A stretch of DNA of 64,000 bases from Lineolata rhizophorae (lineage: Eukaryota; Ascomycota; Dothideomycetes; Lineolatales; Lineolataceae), in NCBI GenBank assembly GCA_010093515.1, contig MU001699.1:307000-370999 (forward strand), read 5' to 3'. Under the pieces are notes generated by a model. It saw only the letters and a program-made list of their open reading frames with translations, was not told where the DNA came from and did no database searches. Both the position numbers and the translations under genes were made by a program. This document shows, in pieces, positions 57,350 to 64,000 of this stretch. The number at the start of each line of letters is the position of its first letter. Position 1 is the stretch's first letter.

Positions 57350-58519
57350 AGTGGTGTAGGTTTGGGCAGTGTGTTCTGCTTGGGAAGATTGACTGAAAGG
57401 TAATATTAGCAAAGAGTGCGGAAGACTACCAGATCGTATAAGATGAAGTGAATAATGCAATTCCAATCTTTAAAAAAAATCTGAGAAGCTCCCGTAAAAA
57501 CGAGATGTAGGCATTTGATTGAATCCGTCGCTAACCTTTTCTTGCTTTCTTTTCCTGCAAGAAAATCGTAAAATTGTACTGGCCAGGGAGTAGCAAAGTC
57601 CTTGCAGAAAGCCAAGAAACAACGATAAACGTCTTGCAGAAGGAACACGAGGCTTTTGTCGAGGCTCGGCGCAGACCCTAAATGCTGGACATTTGTCGAT
57701 GGCGTCGCCGCTGATGTCACTGGTGTGAGCTTGACTCGTCTTGTCGGATTCTTAGCGTGTCAATCATCGGGGGGAGAAGTGCGCGGAAAATAACTGGGGT
57801 GAGAGATTTTAGTGGCAGGCCTGATGACAACAGCTCGATAGTTGGGCCAGGCCTCGCGTGATTGGGTCTGAGGACCGCAGGGATTCGAGGCCCGATTTAG
57901 TGGAGAGTGCATTCCGTAGGTAGACCAAAGGCGGTTTGGGTAGGTACAGACAAGTTGGCCATTAGAAAGTGTCTACTACGTAGGGAGCTAGCGGATTAAT
58001 TTATCCCACTACAGCATGAAGATCGTTAGGAAAGCATTCAAACCGATGACGTATCCCTCGGTGGGACGTTGAGTGTGAAATCTAATCTGCCGCTCTTTAC
58101 TCCGTAAATTAATTCTACTTGGCTAGCTAAGGGTCCCTTTGGAGATATTTCCACGTTGTGGATCCTCTGGGCGTGCCACAATTAAGAATGAAGTATAAGC
58201 TCGAGGAAAGATGCAGAAGCACACAAGCACCGAGAACCACAATAAAACAAGTATTAGGAAGAGGACTAGTCCTGATCTAGGCATGCCGCGGGTGTCGAAT
58301 TGGTTCCGTGGACCTCTACGGCTATCTAGAGTGGTTAGAGGCTAAGAGCAGACATTGATGGCACGTTTTTATCAGTCAACACGAGATTTTTAGTGCGGAA
58401 AGCACAGGCTGAAGCATAACCCCTAACGCAGACTTTCGCACTATGCTACACCCTAATCTGATAATCTACAAGTGAGTATTTGGCAGATAGAAAAATAAAA
58501 CGAGTACCTCAAAAGTTGC
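57350..58519. other. Intergenic region between small membrane protein and thioesterase
   Basis: 1.17 kb. The first 370 bp holds a 104-codon minus-strand frame (57406-57720) upstream of and separate from the membrane protein gene. It has no features and is probably leader. The rest is AT-rich. Confidence 0.4.
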
Positions 58520-59159
58520 TCATAGCCTAGCTGTCTCATCCGCCTTTATTCGCTCTAACCCTTCCCGTAAGGTGTCTCCCATGCCTCGACGAGCTGGTTT
58601 TCTCGACTCTCGTTCCACAAACACGTGTACAAAACTGCCCACAGCCTTTACCGCGTCATCGCCGCGTTCGAAAACCCCTATTTCATACGTGACGCTACTT
58701 TTGCCAATTTTATTAACCCTGAGTGCGACATTAACTACTGAGGGAAATGAAATGGGCGCAATATAGTCACAGTGAGAATGGACGACGAGGCCGATTTGAT
58801 TGGAGGATGGTGGGTCGAGTCCACAACGTTGAACAAGGTATGTGTTGACAATGGAGTCAAATCTTTGAAGCTTTCAGTAATGCCTCAGCGCAATCGAAGG
58901 AGATAATGTCTCATACAGGTAATAATATACACTGTTGTTCATCTGAAGGTGTGTAAGTTCCAAAGTTCCAATAGTAGAGGTGAGTATGCCGACTGCCGCT
59001 CACATGATCATACATATCATTGTCACTCCTTCACACGGTAAGATACTTTAGCCGATACTGGACAAAACCTAGGATGAGGAAAGCATACCATCTTGTCCTA
59101 TACTCCAAAGAGAACCTGTAATCTGCTCTCCGGCGACTCCGGAGCTTAGTGCTAGCCAT
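58520..59159 (-). CDS. Hotdog-fold thioesterase (4HBT/YbgC-like)
   Basis: Four exons: 59159..59089, 59028..59004 (25 bp), 58942..58917 (26 bp) and 58862..58520, encoding 154 aa. Assembly gives RRADYRFSLEYRTRWSDNDM, then YDHMNNSVYYYLFDSIVNTY, the 4HBT signature. The catalytic Asp is in DNDMYDHMNN and the next His-Met-Asn-Asn is standard. Later come SHCDYIAPISFPSVVNVALR and the SVTYEIGVFERGDDAVKAVG beta strands, then a basic RESRKPARRGM end. The enzyme would hydrolyse acyl-CoA thioesters. Substrate is unknown. No exon is long enough to show by open frame except the last. The two consecutive microexons (25 and 26 bp) have donors GTGAGC and GTATGA and acceptors CTTCAG and CAAAG. Confidence 0.85.
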
Positions 59160-59608
59160 GATGAACTTGAAACATCGAAAATAGAACAATGAGGGGAGTA
59201 GGTCGGAAGGGTGACGTCTCAAGTGCGTATACGCGTGCAATCCAAACAAGCAGCCTAGAATCTTCCACAAATGTCGGCTGTATAGATGTCGTGTGCTATT
59301 ACACTTCCATGACTACCAAAGACTTGCGCCTAGATGCACTTGTTAGTCTCCTGAGAGAAAGAGCCGAGGTCCAAGACTAAGCATGATCACGTGAGCCAGC
59401 GATCAGGCACGTCTTGGCGTTTCCACTTCCAGCCGCAATGGGCTCAGCCGAATAGTTGCGGAAAGCTTCCAAGAACGCCGACACTACTATTTATGAAATA
59501 CGCACATAACACGGATCTGAAGATCTACTCCCAAGCAGCATTCTCCTGGCTCCATCACCACGCGTCCTTGCGTACCTAGTACGCAAAGGGCGTATTCCAT
59601 CCCAAACA
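59160..59608. promoter_or_regulatory. Shared upstream region of the thioesterase and PUS9-like genes
   Basis: 450 bp between divergent starts with no defended motif. Confidence 0.4.
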
Positions 59609-61057
59609 ATGGCTCTTACCACCGTGGACCATCAACCATTCGGCATCGACGAGCCGGAGGTTTTCGCTCCTCCTCCTCCGGTAGTCACCACGCCTTGCGA
59701 TCCTTGGCCACGACCGTACTATTTAGAAAATGGATTGCGCCGTGTTACTCCTTACCATTTTACCTACAATACGTACTGCAAGGAGCGCTGGAGAGGACGC
59801 GAGCTCCTTAATATATTTTCGAGCGAGTTCCGAGATCGCCCGGTAGAATACTACGTAAGTATTTGCCTTCATGACGACCGCAACTCTAATTACATAGGCT
59901 ATTCTGACTTTTGACCGTAGAGAAAAGCTATAGAAGTCGGTAACGTCGTTCTAAATGGCGAAAAAGTACCTTCAGTCAACACAATCGTGAAAAACGGCGA
60001 TGTCATCTCCCACACTCTCCACCGTCACGAACCACCCGTTACAGCGCAGCCAGTCGGCATAGTGCACGAGGACAATGATATCATTGTAATCAACAAACCT
60101 GCTGGAGTTCCCGTCCATCCCGCCGGACGTTACAACTACAACTCAGTCGTCGAAATAATGCGTGCTGAGCGAAGCTTCGGATTCAATCCTCTTCCATGCA
60201 ATCGATTAGATAGGTTGACGAGCGGCATCATGTTTATTGGAAAGCACAGGGCTGCGGCAGATGACATGACTGTCCAAATAAAAGCGAGGACGGTGAAGAA
60301 AGAATACATTGCCAGGGTTGTTGGGGAATTCCCGGAAGGAGAAGTCATTTGCGAACAACCCATTTTGCAGATTAGCCCTAAGCTCGGGCTGAATAGGGTA
60401 CGTGCGAATGGTAAGGAAGCAAGAACTGTCTTCAAACGGCTGGCATACTATCCACCGTCAGGCGAAGATAAAGTTAGCAATGGCGAGAGGACCGCAGGTA
60501 GCGCGAGTGCCAAGGCGGATGTACCGAAAGGAATGTCCTGGAAGAACTTGAGAGGCTATTCAATCGTTCGCTGTCTTCCGTTGACCGGTAGGACACATCA
60601 GCTCCGGGTACATCTTCAATTTCTTGGCCACCCAATTGCAAACGACCCGATCTATTGCAACCAACGGGTGTTTGGACAAGATCTTGGTCGAGGCGATGAC
60701 AAGTCTGATGATGACGAGGACATCATGTCTCGTCTCACTCGCATGGGCAAGGAGGAGATCGCAGAGGCTGTCGCGTATCACGATGAGATGGTCGACGAAT
60801 ACCATAAGCGCAGAGCGGAGAAGATGAGCGGTGAGGTCTGCCACATTTGCGCCGCTCCGCTTTATACGGATCCGGGCGAGCATGAGCTAGGTATCTACCT
60901 CCATGCGAAGAAATACGCCTGTGAAGAAGGCCGTTGGGAGTACGAGACACCATTGCCGGAATGGGCTCTCCCGCCGCCCGGCATGTCTGGACCTGTTGAG
61001 ACAACGGCAGATACAGATCCACTTGCGATCGACTTGGAAAAGTTACACTTGAGCTAA
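59609..61057 (+). CDS. PUS9: tRNA pseudouridine synthase, Pus9/Rib2 family (Psi32)
   Basis: Exons are 59609..59854 and 59921..61057 (donor GTAAGT, acceptor CCGTAG), encoding 460 aa. The start MALTTVDHQ is at the first ATG. Family opening: YYLENGLRRVTPYHFTYNTY, then CKERWRGRELLNIF. The catalytic core is in IVINKPAGVPVHPAGRYNYN, with the catalytic Asp in LPCNRLDRLTSGIMF (about 179). The join reads RPVEYYRKAIEVGN. Further motifs are KKEYIARVVGEFPEG, GYSIVRCLPLTGRTHQLRVH and PLYTDPGEHELGIYLHAKKY. Yeast Pus8 (Rib2) and Pus9 make pseudouridine 32 in cytosolic and mitochondrial tRNAs. The Rib2-type C-terminal riboflavin deaminase domain is absent, so this is the Pus9-like form. A pair of Cys (CHICAAP) near 405 is of unknown use. 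It is the second Psi synthase in the window. Confidence 0.92.
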
Positions 61058-61350
61058 CAGCCACGAGCAATGCGCCTCTTGAGACAAATTTTGCATCAAA
61101 GGCAAAGGCGGAAGAGGCTCAAGCGACGTGAGACGTCTCAGCCATTTAGACGGTTATCAGAAGTTATGGTGCTATTTTTTGGCGGTTCTGAGATCTATAC
61201 ACTCACTGGCACCATAACGTCTAGGAGTCGCAAACGCATGGAACGGAGTTGAAGGCTTGGACTGCAAATGAAGGAAATGCGTCGATCCAAGACGTCGTAT
61301 CACAATTTCCTTCCAGCAGGTATTCAATGAAGTGCATTCGGCGAAGAACG

Positions 61351-62831
61351 TCAGGTGTACTTCAAATCCACAGGGGTTCCGTTGTTTTCCCCACTTCTAA
61401 GCATTGCTTCGAGCTTTAACTTATTAGTAGGGTTCCATCAAAGTTCTAGAGCGCGTGCTTACAATTGTAAGGTCCGCAAGCGCTTCCTCTGGAGTCTGAC
61501 GAGGATTCTGCGAGCCAGAAACGAGACTCTCGGCCCATGCTTTGACTTCTTGCTTTACACCCGTACCTTCTCCTGGAAATTCCCTTTTCTCCTCTCCAGT
61601 TGGTTTGCTCACCTTCACTGTTGAGTCTTGGACAGTCACAACGCCACCTTCGCAGCCAATCGAATATTCAGTCCCCTATGGCTAGTTGTCAATGCAATGT
61701 TCGCCAGTGATATTTCGGGAGTTCTCGATTCAGGAAGGACATACCTCCAATGGAGTTCCAAAAGACACGCTGAAGGTGCCTGTCACTCCCGTTTTCGTGC
61801 GCCAGGTTGCATCCAAAGTATCTACCGGCGGTAAATGTGGTTGAATCTGAGCAGACATCGAAGACACCCTAGCTGGCGCATTTTCCGGCTGGAGTAGGAG
61901 ACGTGTTGCTGCTACAAAATGAACACCGCCATCCAACAGAAAGCCGCCCTGGTACTCAGGTACTTTCCGCCACGGCGTTTCTGCACGAATCAGCCGCGTT
62001 TGTTCGATTCAAGAAGCCTAAAACGATACCATTTCACGGACTCCATTCTAGTCCTATCGCATCTGACTCCGGAAGTCCCCTGTCGAAGACTCCAATTGAA
62101 AATGGTTCGTAATCCTTACCAAAATATTTGCTTCCAGGCTTGGTAAGCATGTGCACCCGGACCTTGAAGTGTAGGACTTTCCCGAGACTCTTCACCTGCT
62201 CAGCCGCATACAAGAATGAATCCAAGAACCGGAAGTTCTCAGCTATTCCGAAGGTCACCCTCGAACTATCGACGTTCTTATGACACCAATTGATCAGTTC
62301 GACCGCGGCTTCCACATTCTCCGCAACCGGTTTCTCCGCAAGAACATGCTTGCCAGCCTCCAATGCGGCACGTATGTATTTTGGTTGCGCCAGAATCGGG
62401 AGCCTAATCGATGATTTTTGATTTAGCGAAGACAATGAATCTTTCTCGGTAGAAGTTACCCACGCAATAATTACAGCTTTGATATCGTCCCGCTTTATCA
62501 GGTCTTGGTAAGTCTTCGTCGACTCTTCGTCGCAATATATATCGACATTGGGTGTTCCTTCGGCAAGGCTGCGAGCGGATTTGAGAGAGCGAGAGTAGAC
62601 CGCCTTCAGCTCGAGCGAAGGAGTTTGTTGTATGGCAGGCTGTTGCAAGCTTCAGAATTATGGCTCTTGACGCTACTAGGGCTCTAAAAGATTGATTGCG
62701 CACCAAATGCTGCTCTTTGGCAAAAATGCCTGTGTACTTGTTAGCGACGTTAACGAGCTACATAGGCACTGCGGGGTAGCTCGGGAAAGGATGGATATAC
62801 CGCTTCCCACAATTGCAATGCCAATTGCCAT
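61351..62831 (-). CDS. Gfo/Idh/MocA family NAD(P)-dependent oxidoreductase
   Basis: Seven exons: 62831..62801, 62729..62704 (26 bp), 62639..62464, 62403..62120, 61980..61745, 61675..61463 and 61413..61351, encoding 342 aa. All phases agree. The Rossmann entry AIGIAIVGSGIFAKEQHLPA spans exons 1-3, then IKAVIIALPILAQPKYIRAA and HVLAEKPVA (the family EKP motif, residues 101-103). Later AENFRFLDSFLYAAEQVKSL, VPEYQGGFLLDGGVHFVAAT and PEEALADLTILEAMLRSGEN are typical of the fungal dimeric dihydrodiol dehydrogenase-like group. Substrate is unknown, probably a sugar or diol. Four-to-seven-exon structure hides the gene from open-frame searches. The donor of exon 3 (GTGGGT) and acceptor of exon 7 (TTAAAG) are the weaker sites. 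The GFLLDGGVHF motif holds the catalytic His region. Confidence 0.9.
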
Positions 62832-63641
62832 AGTGTGGATGATTGTATTATGGAGCAATTATATGGATCACTTCGAAGGCTTTCTTGAGATGAAAAAGTC
62901 AGTTTCCACAATCTACACCAAAGAATGGGTGATTCTTATCGAGGGCATTTTCATATGCTAATCAGCCTAAATAGGAATCGGACCTTCTCCATTTCCGAAA
63001 TACAAACTATCGCCGCTTCCGGTGGAAGTGCAAAAGGCTCTCTAAAAGTCGGAAACGCCGGTCTCGCCGTTAAAATCAGTCTCTGAAAGCTTTCAAGTAA
63101 TGAAGAAATGCAACACAGCCACACTGATTGGTCTGAAAAGAAAAGAAACGAGTTAGCACCAGCTGACCCGTCGGAAGTGGGCAGAGTCCATGTACCATTA
63201 TCCGAGGACGCAATCTTAAGTGGCGCGGGGTTGGTGCAGCTATATGATTGGACTCTTTGAGAAGTCACGTGCTCTTGTCCTTATCATGTTGGTTCTTCCC
63301 CAAAGCTCCGAACAATAACCTCGCAGCATGGTCTTTTCATCGGATTCTCGTGCTCTTATCTGGACTATATGCTGTCCTTCCTTTGGGGTTCACTTTGAAT
63401 TTCTTGATGAGATGCCGAGTTCCGTATGAGACGGACGGAGAATAATTCTTAACGCCATGTTTTCTTAACTCCGACAGATGACGTCTCTATAGCAATGGAG
63501 CCAAGTGAATTTTTATCCCTATATAAAGTCAAGCTCAAGGGCTAAACATCATCCTCTCATTTACAATTTTGTACTTTGCACTCATCACAATATTCCGTGA
63601 ACTGCTCGGCTATCGTCTATCAAACTCCTCAGCTACCGAAA
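62832..63641. promoter_or_regulatory. Upstream region between the oxidoreductase and SDR genes
   Basis: 810 bp between divergent starts. It includes a TATA-like element for the SDR gene. A minus-strand open frame at 62951-63268 could be spliced into a small Cys-containing product (ending NQCGCVAFLHYLKAFRD), but I cannot support a family, so it is not called. Confidence 0.4.
63520..63526 (+). promoter_or_regulatory. TATA-like box before the SDR gene
   Basis: TATATAA followed by AG, 116 bases upstream of the SDR start codon. Placement and sequence fit a core promoter TATA box. Confidence 0.5.
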
Positions 63642-64000
63642 ATGGCTCAAACGGCAACCGTAACACCCAGTCAAGCAAATGCTCAAGACGTCCGCGATTT
63701 CATTCAACCTATCCACACGGCACCATATCCAGCAGTCGATCCCTCTACCGTCAAACTCCCGAAACCCTTCACTGTCGCTATTCTCGGCGGCCATGGCGCA
63801 GTCGGAACAGGTCTGGCTCGCGCCTACGCAAGCGCTGGTGCTTCAGGCATGCTCCTCTGTGCACGCTCAGTGCCGGCACTTGAAGATGTTGCTGCCAGCG
63901 TGAAATCAATCAATCCGTCAATCAAGACCGTTGTTGTGGCCTGCGATGTCAGCTCAGCGGAGAATGTTGCCGGTGCCGCGGCGGTAGCGAAAGAGAAGTT
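63642..64000 (+). CDS. Short-chain dehydrogenase/reductase, 5' part
   Basis: ATG at 63642 opens a frame that runs off the right edge after 119 codons. The product begins MAQTATVTPSQANAQDVRDF, a polar leader, then LPKPFTVAILGGHGAVGTGL at about residue 45-64. The GGHGAVG turn is the nucleotide-binding Gly-rich loop of a Rossmann fold. The following ARAYASAGASGMLLCARSVP, then TVVVACDVSSAENVAGA, is the normal second and third strand pattern with the conserved Asp. This points to an NAD(P)-binding SDR. The catalytic Tyr-Lys motif lies beyond the window, so substrate and cofactor are undecided. The frame is plain and the TATA-like box upstream supports the start. Confidence 0.8.
   Translation, partial: MAQTATVTPSQANAQDVRDFIQPIHTAPYPAVDPSTVKLPKPFTVAILGGHGAVGTGLARAYASAGASGMLLCARSVPALEDVAASVKSINPSIKTVVVACDVSSAENVAGAAAVAKEK

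Noticed and set aside
57406-57720. 104-codon minus-strand frame upstream of the small membrane protein
   Set aside because: No homology pattern and no splice link to the next gene; probably leader sequence.
62951-63268. Minus-strand frame that could splice to a small Cys-containing protein
   Set aside because: Two competing splice phases and no recognisable family.
1-64000. CRISPR arrays, intact transposons, secondary-metabolite or other multi-gene novel system
   Set aside because: No regularly spaced repeats, transposase, reverse transcriptase or biosynthetic core gene was seen on either strand.

Overview
This is a nuclear window from a filamentous ascomycete (Pezizomycotina). The reasons are short introns (mostly 47-135 bp) with GT-AG ends and CTAAC/CTGAC-like branch sites, a fungal gene repertoire (Urb2, Mic10, a DUF4211 protein, Saf1, phosducin), a tRNA-Pro(AGG) with an intron after the anticodon loop, and compact genes on both strands. 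I could not fix the class or species. I see no CRISPR array, operon, intact transposon or viral element. Almost all genes are spliced, so I rebuilt exons by eye from splice sites, reading-frame phase and family motifs. Layout: 1-7.8 kb holds the 3' end of a Ser-rich protein with a PH-like end, a small unknown spliced gene, and TRS31 (TRAPP) flanked by two copies of a degraded repeat. 7.8-11 kb holds a nine-exon secreted GH5-like hydrolase with a Cys-rich tail, then tRNA-Pro. 11-21 kb holds URB2 (ribosome biogenesis) divergent from MIC10 (mitochondrial cristae), then a WDR44-like WD40 protein. 22.6-30.6 kb holds RNR2 (with MluI-box clusters in its introns), RPC53 (Pol III), an ER protein disulfide isomerase and a 73-residue HSBP1-like gene. 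31.5-37 kb holds EBP2, PUS4 and an ADAL-type adenosine/AMP deaminase. 39-47 kb holds the G-protein beta subunit and, after a 5.6 kb gap, its chaperone phosducin on the same strand. 48.5-57.4 kb holds CSL4 (exosome), a DUF4211 protein, an APC13-like subunit, SAF1 (F-box/RCC1) and a small membrane protein. 58.5-64 kb holds a hotdog thioesterase with two microexons, a PUS9-like pseudouridine synthase, a seven-exon Gfo/Idh/MocA oxidoreductase and the start of a short-chain dehydrogenase. Functionally the window is rich in RNA and ribosome-biogenesis genes (URB2, RPC53, EBP2, PUS4, CSL4, PUS9, tRNA-Pro), mixed with cell-cycle genes (RNR2, APC13) and G-protein signalling genes (G-beta, phosducin). 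No novel multi-gene system stands out. The most notable observations are the MluI-box arrays inside RNR2 introns, the G-beta/phosducin linkage across a large gene-free interval, several genes visible only after splicing by eye (HSBP1, thioesterase, Gfo/Idh/MocA, MIC10), and a few unassigned coding-like stretches.
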